From the NCBI RefSeq assembly GCF_025836995.1, contig NZ_CP107546.1, positions 1 to 64,000 of the forward strand: a stretch of 64,000 nt of DNA, written 5' to 3'. The notes beneath the pieces are model-generated. The model searched no databases, had not been told where the DNA came from, and saw only the letters and a list, made by a program, of their open reading frames with translations. Below are positions 1-11,369 of the stretch, piece by piece (within the stretch, counting starts at the first letter, position 1; every line of letters begins with the position of its first letter). The translations under genes were made by a program, and so were the position numbers. This DNA is from Microbacterium sp. M28. Lineage in GTDB: Bacteria; Actinomycetota; Actinomycetes; Actinomycetales; Microbacteriaceae.

Positions 1-40
1 TTGCCGTTCACAGCTCTGGTGACTACCGTGGCATCCGAAG

Positions 41-49
41 TTATCCACA
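41..49 (+). promoter_or_regulatory. DnaA box upstream of dnaA
   Basis: A perfect TTATCCACA box lies about 50 nt before the dnaA start. In many bacteria such a box lets DnaA repress its own promoter; that role is inferred here from position. Confidence 0.75.
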
Positions 50-100
50 GGGGGGCCTGCCGTCGAGGCGACTCTCCGATCCTCGTCTGCACGGAGCGCC

Positions 101-1492
101 ATGTCCTCGCCTGCCCACCCCGACGTCCCGGTCTGGAACGAGGTGCTCGAGGTCCTGGCGGACGACGACCGCGTCACCCCGCAGCTGCAGGGCTTCCTCT
201 CGCTCGCCGTCCCCGCCGGCGTGATGGGCGCGACGCTGTATCTGGATGTGCCCAACGACCTCACTGCGGCCCAGATCAACAAGCGTCTGCGGGTTCCGCT
301 CATGGAGGGCCTCGCGCAGACCGGCGGCGAGGTCACCTCGTTCCGCGTCGTGGTGAATCATGAGCTCGCCGATCAGCCGACCGCTCCGATCGCCGTCTCG
401 GATTTCGCCCGCATCGATCCGCCCCGCGTGGAATCGCCGATGGAGCAGCCGAGCGCGGTCCGTCATGAGTCCCGCCTGAATCCGAAGTACACGTTCGACA
501 ACTTCGTCATCGGCCAGTCCAACCGCTTCGCGCACGCTGCGGCTGTCGCCGTCGCCGAGGCGCCGGCCAAGGCCTACAACCCTCTGTTCATCTATGGTGA
601 CTCGGGGCTCGGCAAGACCCATCTCCTGCACGCCATCGGCGACTACGCGCAGTCCCTGTATTCCGGAGTCAAGGTCCGGTACGTGTCGAGCGAGGAATTC
701 ACGAACGACTTCATCAACTCGATCGCGAACAACCGCGGCTCCGCCTTCCAGGCCCGCTATCGCGACGTCGACATCCTTCTCATCGACGACATCCAGTTCC
801 TGCAGGGACGCGCCGAGACGCAGGAAGCCTTCTTCCACACGTTCAACACGCTGCACGATCACAACAAGCAGGTCGTGATCACCAGCGATGTGGCGCCCAA
901 GCATCTGACCGGCTTCGAGGATCGGATGCGCAGCCGCTTCGAGTGGGGTCTCATCACCGACGTGCAGGCACCGGACCTCGAGACGCGAATCGCGATCCTC
1001 CGCAAGAAGGCGCAGAGCGAAGCGCTCCACATCCCCGACGAGGTGCTCGAGTACATCGCCACGGTGGTTTCGTCGAACATCCGTGAGCTCGAGGGCGCAC
1101 TCATCCGCGTCTCAGCGTTCGCGAGTCTGAATCGTTCCTCGCTCGACATCGCCCTCGCACAGACCGTTCTGCGCGACATCGTCGACACCGCCGAGGACAA
1201 CATCATCTCGCCGACGGACATCATCACCGCCACGGCGCAGTACTTCAAGCTGACGGTCGACGACCTGTACGGCTCGAGCCGCTCGCAGCAGATCGCCACG
1301 GCCAGGCAGATCGCCATGTATCTGTGCCGCGAGCGCACGAACCTCTCCCTACCCAAGATCGGCCAGCTCTTCGGCAACCGCGACCACACGACGGTGATGT
1401 ACGCGTACAAGAAGATCAGCGAGCTCATGAAGGAGCGTCGCTCCATCTACAACCAGGTGACCGAGATCACCACTCAGCTCGGCCGCCGCTGA
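101..1492 (+). CDS. dnaA: Chromosomal replication initiator DnaA
   Basis: DnaA binds DnaA boxes at oriC, melts the duplex and helps load the helicase. The 463-residue protein shows the N-terminal interaction domain (about 1-85), a linker, the AAA+ domain with Walker A GDSGLGKTH (about 166-174) and Walker B ILLIDDIQF (about 225-233), and the C-terminal DNA-binding domain with the signature DHTTVMYAYKK near residue 430. The ATG at 101 follows a GGAG site. It is followed by a gene-free spacer holding the origin, then dnaN, the standard actinobacterial arrangement. The linker is short compared with Streptomyces DnaA. Confidence 0.98.
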   Translation: MSSPAHPDVPVWNEVLEVLADDDRVTPQLQGFLSLAVPAGVMGATLYLDVPNDLTAAQINKRLRVPLMEGLAQTGGEVTSFRVVVNHELADQPTAPIAVSDFARIDPPRVESPMEQPSAVRHESRLNPKYTFDNFVIGQSNRFAHAAAVAVAEAPAKAYNPLFIYGDSGLGKTHLLHAIGDYAQSLYSGVKVRYVSSEEFTNDFINSIANNRGSAFQARYRDVDILLIDDIQFLQGRAETQEAFFHTFNTLHDHNKQVVITSDVAPKHLTGFEDRMRSRFEWGLITDVQAPDLETRIAILRKKAQSEALHIPDEVLEYIATVVSSNIRELEGALIRVSAFASLNRSSLDIALAQTVLRDIVDTAEDNIISPTDIITATAQYFKLTVDDLYGSSRSQQIATARQIAMYLCRERTNLSLPKIGQLFGNRDHTTVMYAYKKISELMKERRSIYNQVTEITTQLGRR

Positions 1493-1530
1493 CTCCAGGT
1501 GCTGACGGGTCGCTGCTCAGCGCGTTCACC

Positions 1531-1809
1531 CGTTTCGACTCGCTCCGCTCGCTCAACGAGCGAAGAGAATGCCGCTCGACCCTTCACGCGATCGCCTCGA
1601 CGAAGCGACCCACCTCCCTCGCCTCCCTATCCGGCGCAGCCGTCGACGAAGTCGACGCTGCCCTCCCCTCACCTTCCCTTCCCTTCCCCCGACGCGGTCG
1701 GACCACCGGTCATACCCCGATGAGGGTGTGGATGCCGCGGAGCGAGCATCGGGAGGGGCCCGCGAAGCGGGAGGGTCCCCGCTCTGCGAGCGAAGCGGCA
1801 TCCCCACAC
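1531..1809. repeat. Composite inverted-repeat element, copy 1 (dnaA-dnaN spacer)
   Basis: Three modules follow one another. First is a CGTTTCGACTCG...CTCAACGAGCG block (1531-1562). Second is a hairpin at 1636-1661 whose arms begin GCAGC and end GCTGC around GTCGAC. Third is an 84-bp module (1726-1809) bounded by GTGTGGATGCCGC and its near reverse complement, containing CCCGCGAAGCGGGAGGG. The same three modules recur in the same order at 3959-4200. The element is non-coding; its function is unknown. Confidence 0.75.
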
Positions 1810-1850
1810 CCGGCGCCGACACCCGGGCGCCGACACCCGGCGCCCACACC
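1806..1850. repeat. Triplicated 14-bp tandem repeat
   Basis: Three near-identical units of the form ACCCGGCGCCGAC follow each other at the edge of the composite element, just before the origin. No function is evident. Confidence 0.6.
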
Positions 1851-1948
1851 GGCGTCGACGACCGGACGACGGGCCCGCCCTCTACCTCCCGCATGCAGAA
1901 CTCGGCACTTGACACGCCGCGCCGCCCTCGGATATGCCCGTTTGCACA

Positions 1949-2172
1949 TGTGGATAACTTGTGGATGAATCCCGTTGTTAACGGGACGAATCGATGCTGG
2001 ACGCGTCATCCTGTGGATAACTCCCAGAACGCCGGTGATGCCCGATCATCCCGAAACCCGCGGTTTCCTCAGGGATTCCACAACTCACAGCTGTGTAGTT
2101 TCCTACTCTCGACTGCTATCCACCGAGTTATCCACAGTATCCACAGCGGTTAACACCGTTAAGGAGTTAACC
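1949..2172. other. oriC: Chromosomal origin of replication (oriC)
   Basis: Perfect DnaA boxes are at 1949-1957 and 2012-2020 (TGTGGATAA) and at 2128-2136 (TTATCCACA, opposite orientation). One-mismatch boxes are at 1960-1968 and 2137-2145, and a weaker one at 2116-2124. Next to the right-hand boxes, 2148-2172 contains three GTTAA units (GTTAAC, GTTAA, GTTAAC), the only AT-richer stretch nearby and the likely unwinding segment. The dnaA-dnaN location and box density support oriC; exact borders are uncertain. Confidence 0.88.
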
Positions 2173-2308
2173 CGAATGAATGGCGATCCGATCACCTCGA
2201 AGGTGTGGAAACCGGGGCGTAGGGGTCGGACGCACTGTGGGGCTACGATGGGAAGCCCTGCGGTGGGCCCGCCTGCGCAGGTCTTGTAATTACGACGAGG
2301 GAGCGCCC

Positions 2309-3451
2309 GTGAGGTTCCAGGTCAACCGCGATGTCTTCAGCGAAGCCGTGTCCTTCGTCGTCAAACTTCTGCCGCAGCGCAATCCGCAGCCGATCCTGGC
2401 CGGTGTGCTCATCGAAGCCGGCGAAGCGGGCCTGACGCTCTCGGCATTCGACTACGAGGCGTCCGCACGGACGACCATCGAGGCGACGGTCGAGACACCG
2501 GGCACGATCCTCGTCCACGGCCGTCTTCTGTCCGACATCGCAAGCAGGCTCCCGAACGCACCCATCGAGATCGCGGTCGAGGAGGACGGCGGGATCGCCG
2601 TCACCTGTGGATCCGCACGCTTCACACTCGCAGCGATGCCGGTTGAGGAATATCCCTCGATCCCCGAGGTTTCAGGCTCATCCGGTGTCGTTCCGGCCGA
2701 GGACTTCGGCACGGCGATCGCACAGGTCGGTTTCGCGGCATCCCGCGACGACGTGACGCCTGTCCTGACCGGTGTCCAGCTCGAGGTCTCCGGTCACAGC
2801 CTCAGCCTGGTCGCGACCGACCGGTACCGCGTCTCGCTCCGAGACGTCCCGTGGGATGGCACCTCGGCCGACCAGACGGCACTCGTCCCCGCGCGGACCC
2901 TGCAGGAGGTCGGCAAGACCTTCGCGCACGCCGGGAACATCGAGATCGCGTTCTCCGGCGAGGGCGATCGCGAGATCATCGCCTTCACCGCCGGAAACAA
3001 GACGGTCACTTCTCTCCTGATCAAGGGCAATTTCCCGCCCGTCCGCAGGTTGTTCCCCGAGCAGACCGATCACTACGCGGTCGTCAACACGGCTGACCTC
3101 ATCGAAGCCGTTCGCCGCGTATCGCTCGTGCTCGATCGCGCAGCTCCGCTGCGCTTCACGTTCTCGAGCGACAGCGTGACGATGGATGCTTCGGGCAGCG
3201 AGCAGGCTCGGGCATCCGAGTCCGTCGACGCGCACCTCTCCGGTGGTGACGAGGTCACGCTCGGACTGAACCCGCAGTACCTGGTCGAGGCGCTCGGTGC
3301 GGTCAAGAGCGAGTTCGTGCGCGTCACGTTCACCTCGAGCGACAACGCCAACAAGCTCAGCCCGATCCTGGTGACCAGCCAGACGTCGGTCGACCAGGCA
3401 GGCAACGACTCGTACAAGTACCTGCTTCAGCCGAACCTGCTGCTGCGCTGA
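2309..3451 (+). CDS. dnaN: DNA polymerase III beta sliding clamp
   Basis: DnaN forms the ring clamp that tethers polymerase and docks repair enzymes. The 380-residue reading (MRFQVNRDVFSEAVSFVV...) has the three-fold clamp architecture and ends in QPNLLLR. The frame is open further upstream, but the GTG at 2309 is chosen because it follows GAGGGAG at a proper distance and gives the family N terminus. A TACGAT -10 candidate at 2244-2249 lies 60 nt upstream. NucS, encoded later in this window, ends in a clamp-binding-like tail. Confidence 0.97.
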   Translation: MRFQVNRDVFSEAVSFVVKLLPQRNPQPILAGVLIEAGEAGLTLSAFDYEASARTTIEATVETPGTILVHGRLLSDIASRLPNAPIEIAVEEDGGIAVTCGSARFTLAAMPVEEYPSIPEVSGSSGVVPAEDFGTAIAQVGFAASRDDVTPVLTGVQLEVSGHSLSLVATDRYRVSLRDVPWDGTSADQTALVPARTLQEVGKTFAHAGNIEIAFSGEGDREIIAFTAGNKTVTSLLIKGNFPPVRRLFPEQTDHYAVVNTADLIEAVRRVSLVLDRAAPLRFTFSSDSVTMDASGSEQARASESVDAHLSGGDEVTLGLNPQYLVEALGAVKSEFVRVTFTSSDNANKLSPILVTSQTSVDQAGNDSYKYLLQPNLLLR

Positions 3452-3453
3452 TC

Positions 3454-3918
3454 GTGCTGGAGCGGATCTCCCCGGAGGTCGCGGCACGCATCATCGCGCG
3501 TGACGAGAAGGTCGGCGATGCCTGGCACGCCGAGTATCCGTTCGAGGACGAACTGGTGCCGTTGCGGATGCTCGCACAGCAGCCGAACCCGCATCCGGTC
3601 TTCACGCTCTACCTGGTCCGCGATCAGGACGGACTCGCGGTCGGCGGCCTGGGGTTCTTCGGTCCGCCGGATGAGACCGGAACGGTCGGGATCGGCTACG
3701 GCCTGATCCCCGCCGCTCGCGGCAGAGGATTGGCATCGGATGCCGTCATGCACGCTGTTCGCATCGCCGCCGAGCACGGTGCCCGGCGCATCATCGCCGA
3801 CACCGATCTCACGAATCTCCCCTCGCAGCGCGTGCTCCTCAAGGCTGGCTTCAGCGAGACCCACCGCGACGCCGAGAAGGCCTTCTACGAGCTGGATCTC
3901 CGTCACCGCTCTGCCTGA
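3454..3918 (+). CDS. GNAT-family N-acetyltransferase
   Basis: A 154-residue protein with the GNAT fold: the acetyl-CoA loop is seen as GLIPAARGRGLASDAV (about 88-103), followed by the late strand-helix ADTDLTNLPSQRVLLKAGF typical of RimJ/RimL-like members. It starts with GTG two bases after the dnaN stop, so it is very probably co-transcribed and translationally coupled with the clamp. The substrate is unknown. It occupies the dnaN-recF interval, where several related actinobacteria carry 6-phosphogluconate dehydrogenase instead. Confidence 0.88.
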   Translation: MLERISPEVAARIIARDEKVGDAWHAEYPFEDELVPLRMLAQQPNPHPVFTLYLVRDQDGLAVGGLGFFGPPDETGTVGIGYGLIPAARGRGLASDAVMHAVRIAAEHGARRIIADTDLTNLPSQRVLLKAGFSETHRDAEKAFYELDLRHRSA

Positions 3919-3958
3919 GTGCAACCGATCGTCATCCGGTGCCGCTCAGCAGTGACCA

Positions 3959-4200
3959 CGTTTCGACTCGGTCGGCTCCGCCGTCCTCGCTCAACGAGCG
4001 ATCTTCGCGCGCCCCGCGCAGCCGTCGGCGAAGCCGACGCTGCCCCTCCCTCCTCCCCCTCCCCTCCCTCCCCTCTCTCTTTCCAGAACGGGAGTCCACC
4101 GTTCCCGTCGCTTCGTGAGGGCGGAGGGATGCTCCGAGAGCGAGCCTCGGGAGGGACCCGCGAAGCGGGAGGGACCCTCCGCGAGCGAACGGAGCATCCC
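3959..4200. repeat. Composite inverted-repeat element, copy 2 (GNAT-recF spacer)
   Basis: Repeats the module order of 1531-1809: CGTTTCGACTCG...CTCAACGAGCG (3959-4000), the GCAGC...GCTGC hairpin (4018-4043), then a pyrimidine tract. Last is a 75-bp module (4126-4200) bounded by an exact inverted repeat, GGGATGCTCCG and CGGAGCATCCC, with CCCGCGAAGCGGGAGGG inside. Terminal repeats differ from copy 1 (GGATGCTCCG versus GGATGCCGC) but remain self-complementary, so pairing appears to be conserved rather than sequence. Confidence 0.75.
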
Positions 4201-4285
4201 GCAGCCCGGCACCCTTCCGGCACCGATCCCGACATCCGGCATCCTCCCCGGCATCCGCCCGCCATCCGCTGTCCGACACCCCGAC

Positions 4286-4291
4286 TAGGCT
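4286..4291 (+). promoter_or_regulatory. -10 box of recF (leaderless)
   Basis: TAGGCT, then 7 nt, then the GTG start. This spacing places the transcription start at or next to the initiation codon, so recF mRNA is probably leaderless. Confidence 0.6.
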
Positions 4292-4298
4292 GACTCCC

Positions 4299-5513
4299 GT
4301 GATTGTGGAGCACCTGAACCTGGTCGATTTTCGCAATTACGCGACCGCTGATCTGACCCTTCATCGCGGTCCGAACGTCCTCGTCGGCCGCAACGGTCAG
4401 GGCAAGACCAATCTCGCCGAGGCGATCGTGTTCCTCGCGACGCTGGGGTCGCATCGCGTCTCCGCCGATGCGCCGATGGTCCGCGACGGGCACGAGTTCG
4501 CGATCATCCGCGCCCGGCTCTCGGTCGGCGAGCGTCGTGTCCTCATCGAGGTTCAGCTGAACAGACAGGGCTCCAACAAGGCGCGCATCAACGGATCACC
4601 CGTGAAGACGAGCGAGCTTCCGCGCTACGCACACGTCGTGCTGTTCGCGCCGGAGGATCTGCAGATCGTCCGGGGCGACCCGTCCGCACGGCGCCGGTTC
4701 GCCGATCAGCTGCTCATCCAGCGGGCTCCGCGCATGGCTGGTGTCCTCGGCGACTACGACCGGGTGCTCAAGCAGCGCACGGCGCTGCTGAAATCCGCCC
4801 GCGCCCGCGGCATCCGAGGCGAAGCGCTCACGACCCTCGAGGTCTGGGATGACAAGCTCGTCGCTCTCGGCAGCGAGATCATCGTCGCGCGGCAGCGCTT
4901 GGCCGCCGATCTTCAGGCTCCGTTGGCGGAGGCGTACTCGGCGATCGCCGGCGCCGATCACCGCCCGGAGCTCGAGTGGGCGCTGTCCGTCCGAGGCGGC
5001 GACCCTGAAGAGGGCGAACCGGCGGAGACCGTCGCGCTCGAGCGCGCGGACATCGCCGAGACGTTCCGCGCGGCTCTGCTCGCCAAGCGCACTCAGGAAC
5101 TCGATCGGGGGCTCACCCTGGTCGGCCCGCACCGCGACGACCTGCTGATGCGGGTGCGTTCGCTTCCGGTGAAGGGGTACGCATCCCACGGTGAATCCTG
5201 GTCGGTGGCTCTCGCACTGCGCCTCGCCTCGGCCGAGCTCCTGCGCAGCGAATCGCCGGCCGGCGATCCGGTGCTGATCCTGGATGACGTGTTCGCCGAG
5301 CTCGACGCGGACCGACGCCGCCGGCTCGCGACCCTGACCAGCGGTTACGAGCAGGTGGTGGTGACGGCCGCGGTCGAGGAGGATATCCCTGAGGTGCTGC
5401 ACCGCCATGTCGTGCGCATCGACGCCGGCACCATCATCGACGACCGCGCCGATGCGAACACCAGCAGTTCCGCTGAGGCATCCGACCAGACAGACGAGGG
5501 GAGCGACGCATGA
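4299..5513 (+). CDS. recF: DNA replication and repair protein RecF
   Basis: RecF is an SMC-like ATPase that helps load RecA at gaps on SSB-coated DNA. The 404-residue protein has Walker A GRNGQGKT (30-37), an ABC-type signature region SVALALRLASAELL (about 300-315) and Walker B LILDDVFAELD (about 326-336). The GTG start is supported by the leaderless -10 box and by the standard N terminus MIVEHLNLVDFRNY. Its stop overlaps the next start by ATGA, so the two genes are translationally coupled. The acidic, serine-rich C-terminal tail is dispensable-looking. Confidence 0.97.
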   Translation: MIVEHLNLVDFRNYATADLTLHRGPNVLVGRNGQGKTNLAEAIVFLATLGSHRVSADAPMVRDGHEFAIIRARLSVGERRVLIEVQLNRQGSNKARINGSPVKTSELPRYAHVVLFAPEDLQIVRGDPSARRRFADQLLIQRAPRMAGVLGDYDRVLKQRTALLKSARARGIRGEALTTLEVWDDKLVALGSEIIVARQRLAADLQAPLAEAYSAIAGADHRPELEWALSVRGGDPEEGEPAETVALERADIAETFRAALLAKRTQELDRGLTLVGPHRDDLLMRVRSLPVKGYASHGESWSVALALRLASAELLRSESPAGDPVLILDDVFAELDADRRRRLATLTSGYEQVVVTAAVEEDIPEVLHRHVVRIDAGTIIDDRADANTSSSAEASDQTDEGSDA

Positions 5514-6013
5514 CCGAGCACATCACGCATACGGCAGCAGAGATCCCCGAGACCGTCGCGACGTACCTGCGCCTGCGCGGCTTGAAGCCCAGCTCGAAGA
5601 ACTGGAAGCGCAAGCGACGCATCGCCGATGACGACGAAAACGCGCCGTTCACTCCGGGACGCGACCCAGGATCGCTGGGCGCCGTCCTCGACGTCCTCAC
5701 CAAGGAGGCCGGCTGGGAGTCGACGATGGCCCGCGAGGACCTGGTCAGGCAGTGGGCGGATCTGGCCGGAGCGGACACCGCGAAGCACTCCGATCCGGTG
5801 TCGCTGGAGAACGGGATGCTCACCGTGAAGTGCGATTCGACGGCCTGGGCGAAGAACCTGCAGTACATGCGCGGGACGATCCTCACCGAGATCGGCAGGA
5901 GGTATCCGGCTGCGGGTGTGGAGAACCTCCGTTTCATCGGCCCGGACGTTCCCTCTTGGAAATGGGGCCCGAGAGCCGTCCCAGGGCGGGGCCCGCGCGA
6001 TACCTACGGGTAG
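5510..6013 (+). CDS. DUF721 / DciA-like protein
   Basis: A 167-residue DUF721 protein. The family includes DciA, which recruits or loads the replicative helicase in bacteria lacking DnaC/DnaI; the gene commonly follows recF in Actinobacteria. A basic N-terminal part (SSKNWKRKRR) precedes the compact DUF721 domain with VRQWADLAG (about 79-87) and LTVKCDSTAWAKNLQYM. It overlaps recF by 4 bp (ATGA). A role in helicase loading is family knowledge; nothing here proves it for this strain. Confidence 0.9.
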   Translation: MTEHITHTAAEIPETVATYLRLRGLKPSSKNWKRKRRIADDDENAPFTPGRDPGSLGAVLDVLTKEAGWESTMAREDLVRQWADLAGADTAKHSDPVSLENGMLTVKCDSTAWAKNLQYMRGTILTEIGRRYPAAGVENLRFIGPDVPSWKWGPRAVPGRGPRDTYG

Positions 6014-6090
6014 GACACCACGAGAGGCATCCCGATCGATTTGAGGGCCACACACGGCCTTTCAGCGCGATGAACCGCTTCGAGTACAGG

Positions 6091-6096
6091 TAGACT
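6091..6096 (+). promoter_or_regulatory. Candidate -10 box of gyrB
   Basis: TAGACT 35 nt before the gyrB start, in the only short gap of this block, would give a leader of about 28 nt containing the GGAGA ribosome site. The -35 region is poor. Confidence 0.4.
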
Positions 6097-6131
6097 GGAC
6101 TTCACAAGATCGATGTGGAGACTGCCCTCTG

Positions 6132-8201
6132 ATGACGCCTGAATCCCCCGCTGACGAGACGGAATCGACGACCGGGGGCACCCCCGACGCGCAGGCGAGC
6201 TCCGCCGGCTCCTCCGCGAAGATCGAAGCCGAGTACGGCGCCGACTCCATCCAGATCCTCGAAGGACTCGAGGCGGTGCGCAAGCGCCCCGGTATGTACA
6301 TCGGGTCCACCGGTCCCCGAGGCCTGCACCACCTGGTCCAGGAGATCGTCGACAACTCCGTCGACGAGGCCATGGCCGGTCACGCCGACACCATCGTCGT
6401 CACGCTGCTCGCCGACGGCGGTGTCCGTGTCGTCGACAACGGCCGCGGCATCCCCGTCGATCCGCACTCCTCCGACCCGACCAAGTCCACGGTCGAGGTC
6501 GTGCTGACGATCCTGCACGCCGGCGGGAAGTTCGGCGGCGGCGCGTACGCCGTCTCCGGTGGTCTGCACGGCGTCGGCTCGTCCGTCGTGAACGCGCTGT
6601 CCACCCGTTTCGACGTCGAGGTCAAGCAGAAGGGCTTCGTCTGGCGGCACAGCTTCGCCGACGGCGGTGTGCCCCAGCAGCAGCTCGAGAAGGGCGAAGC
6701 GACCACCGAGACCGGAACGAGCATCACGTTCTGGCCGGATGCCGAGATCTTCACCGAAGGCATCGAGTTCGAGTACGAGACGCTGCGCACCCGGTTCCAG
6801 CAGATGGCGTTCCTGAACAAGGGGCTGCGCATCGAGCTGAGCGACGAGCGCGAGGGCGCGACCTACGAGACCGAGGTCGACGGCCAGACCGTCACCAAGC
6901 AGCGCGCGGACGTGTTCCACTACGAGCGCGGACTCGTCGACTACGTCGAGTACCTGAACAAGGTCCGTCACGCCGAGGTCGTCAACGACGAGATCATCGA
7001 TTTCTCCGCCGAGGACACCGTTCGCAAGATCTCGGTCGAGATCGCGATGCAGTGGACGACGTCGTACACCGAGAGCGTGTTCACCTACGCGAACGTCATC
7101 AACACGCACGAGGGCGGCACCCACGAAGAGGGCTTCCGCGCCGCGCTGACCACGCTGGTGAACAAGTACGCGCGTGCGAACAACATCCTCAAGGAGAAGG
7201 ACGAGAACCTCTCGGGCGACGATGTGCGCGAGGGGCTGACGGCCGTGATCTCGGTCAAGCTCTCCGAGCCGCAGTTCGAGGGTCAGACGAAGACCAAGCT
7301 CGGCAACACCGAGGCCAAGGCATTCGTGCAGAAGGTCGTCGGCGACCAGCTCGGTGACTGGTTCGACCGCAACCCCGTCCAGGCCAAGAACATCATCCGC
7401 AAGGCGATCGACGCAGCGACCGCGCGCCTGGCTGCCCGCAAGGCGCGCGAGACGGCCCGTCGCAAGAGCGTGTTCGAGTCCGCTGCGATGCCGGACAAGC
7501 TCAAGGACTGCACGAGCAAGGACCCGTCGATCAGCGAGATCTTCCTCGTCGAGGGCGACTCCGCCGGCGGTTCGGCGGTGCAGGGTCGCGACCCGCACAC
7601 CCAGGCGATCCTGGCGCTGCGCGGCAAGATCCTCAACGTCGAGCGCGCCCGGATAGACAAGGCTCTCGCGAACCGCGAGGTCCAGGCGATGATCCAGGCC
7701 TTCGGCACGGGCATCGGCGAGGACTTCGACATCGAGAAGGCGCGCTATCACAAGATCGTGCTGATGGCGGATGCCGATGTCGACGGCCAGCACATCACCA
7801 CGCTGCTGCTGACGCTGTTGTTCCGCTACATGCGCGGGCTCATCGAGGCGGGCTTCGTGTATCTCGCGATGCCGCCGCTCTACCGCCTCAAGTGGTCGAA
7901 CCAGCCGCACGAGTACGTCTACTCCGACGAAGAGCGCGACGCGCTGCTCAAGCACGGCCTCGACAACGGCAAGCGCATCCCCAAGGAGGGGATCCAGCGC
8001 TACAAGGGTCTCGGTGAGATGAACGCCAAGGAGCTGTGGGAGACCACGATGGACCACTCGACACGGACGCTGCAGCAGGTGACCATCGATGACGCCGCTG
8101 CCGCCGACGAGATCTTCAGCGTGCTGATGGGGGAGGACGTCGAGTCGCGACGCAACTTCATCCAGCGCAACGCCAAGGACGTCCGCTTCCTCGACATCTA
8201 G
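6132..8201 (+). CDS. gyrB: DNA gyrase subunit B
   Basis: ATPase subunit of gyrase, which introduces negative supercoils together with GyrA. The 689-residue protein has the GHKL ATPase motifs [11 protein letters not shown] (about 70-80) and [15 protein letters not shown] (about 143-157), the transducer domain, the TOPRIM domain starting [11 protein letters not shown] (about 472-482), and the C-terminal RYKGLGEMN motif (about 623-631). A short low-complexity acidic N-terminal extension precedes the core. ATG 6132 is preceded by GGAGA. Confidence 0.98.
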   Translation: MTPESPADETESTTGGTPDAQASSAGSSAKIEAEYGADSIQILEGLEAVRKRPGMYIGSTGPRGLHHLVQEIVDNSVDEAMAGHADTIVVTLLADGGVRVVDNGRGIPVDPHSSDPTKSTVEVVLTILHAGGKFGGGAYAVSGGLHGVGSSVVNALSTRFDVEVKQKGFVWRHSFADGGVPQQQLEKGEATTETGTSITFWPDAEIFTEGIEFEYETLRTRFQQMAFLNKGLRIELSDEREGATYETEVDGQTVTKQRADVFHYERGLVDYVEYLNKVRHAEVVNDEIIDFSAEDTVRKISVEIAMQWTTSYTESVFTYANVINTHEGGTHEEGFRAALTTLVNKYARANNILKEKDENLSGDDVREGLTAVISVKLSEPQFEGQTKTKLGNTEAKAFVQKVVGDQLGDWFDRNPVQAKNIIRKAIDAATARLAARKARETARRKSVFESAAMPDKLKDCTSKDPSISEIFLVEGDSAGGSAVQGRDPHTQAILALRGKILNVERARIDKALANREVQAMIQAFGTGIGEDFDIEKARYHKIVLMADADVDGQHITTLLLTLLFRYMRGLIEAGFVYLAMPPLYRLKWSNQPHEYVYSDEERDALLKHGLDNGKRIPKEGIQRYKGLGEMNAKELWETTMDHSTRTLQQVTIDDAAAADEIFSVLMGEDVESRRNFIQRNAKDVRFLDI

Positions 8202-8258
8202 CAGAGCACCGGCCGGCATCCGGATCCGACAAGCTCAGCACCCTGAGAAGAGACACAT

Positions 8259-10808
<2,550 letters not shown>

Positions 10809-10813
10809 GACGC

Positions 10814-11218
10814 ATGAGCACAGTAGCCGACAAGCTGGCGAAGAAGTCGACGCGCAAGTCCGGGGGCAAGCAGGTTCGCCTGCGCCTGGTCTACGTCGAC
10901 TTCTGGTCCGCCGTGAAGCTGGCGTTCCTCGGCGCGATCGCGTTCGCGGTCGTGACGATGGTCTCGTTCTTCCTGGTGTACATGGTGCTGCAGGCGACCG
11001 GCGTCATCGCGCAGGTCGATGACATCCTCGGCAGCTTCACCGACGGCGCGTTCTCCCTCTCCGAGACGGTCGGCCTGCCGCAGGTCATGGCCTTCGCCGC
11101 AGTCGTGTCGATCCTGAACCTCATCGTGTTCACGGTGCTCGGCGCTGTCATCGCGGGTATCTACAACCTCGCGGTCAAGGTCACCGGCGGTCTGCTGGTC
11201 GGCTTCACCTCGAACTGA
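10814..11218 (+). CDS. DUF3566 membrane protein
   Basis: A 134-residue protein that almost always follows gyrA in Actinobacteria. A basic cytoplasmic N terminus (KKSTRKSGGKQVRLRLVYVD) precedes two transmembrane stretches (about 35-60 and 95-120) separated by a segment predicted outside the membrane. It begins 5 bp after the gyrA stop. Its biochemical function is unknown. A strong terminator follows and closes the replication block. Confidence 0.9.
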   Translation: MSTVADKLAKKSTRKSGGKQVRLRLVYVDFWSAVKLAFLGAIAFAVVTMVSFFLVYMVLQATGVIAQVDDILGSFTDGAFSLSETVGLPQVMAFAAVVSILNLIVFTVLGAVIAGIYNLAVKVTGGLLVGFTSN

Positions 11219-11229
11219 CGCAGGTTCTC

Positions 11230-11265
11230 GACGGAAGGCGGATGCTTCGGCATCCGCCTTCCGTC
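11230..11265 (+). terminator. Intrinsic terminator after the gyrase block
   Basis: A perfect 16-bp stem (GACGGAAGGCGGATGC and its complement) closes a TTCG tetraloop. There is no clean T-run, as is common in high-GC actinobacteria. Confidence 0.85.
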
Positions 11266-11369
11266 GTCTCCGCCTCAGTCGCCGGCCGTGGCGGAGTAGG
11301 GAAAACCCGAAGCGAGGTGTCCGGATGCCTCGGTATCCCGCGAGAGCGCGGAACCGTAGCGTTATGGGC

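Larger units (their letters stand above)
1493..1948. other. Gene-free spacer between dnaA and the DnaA-box array
   Basis: No credible gene: overlapping frames are arginine- and proline-rich shadows without ribosome-binding sites. The stretch holds a composite inverted-repeat element (1531-1809), a triplicated 14-bp tandem repeat (1806-1850) and pyrimidine-rich tracts (about 1660-1690). The DnaA boxes begin just after it. Confidence 0.7.
3919..4298. other. Gene-free spacer before recF
   Basis: 380 bp with no credible gene. It is filled by copy 2 of the composite repeat (3959-4200), a polypyrimidine tract (about 4044-4082) and several GGCATCC-type short repeats (4205-4270), and ends in the recF promoter. 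Confidence 0.7.

Noticed and set aside
1..363. 120-codon + strand frame at the window start
   Set aside because: Out of frame with dnaA, Arg/Gly/Pro-rich, overlaps its N-terminal coding part.
6102..8219. 705-codon open frame antisense to gyrB (and similar long antisense frames over gyrA, dnaA, copA and others)
   Set aside because: In about 70% GC DNA the complementary frame of a highly expressed gene stays open by codon bias. The products are compositionally odd (Leu/Arg/Asp/Val-rich), lack start signals and overlap unmistakable genes.
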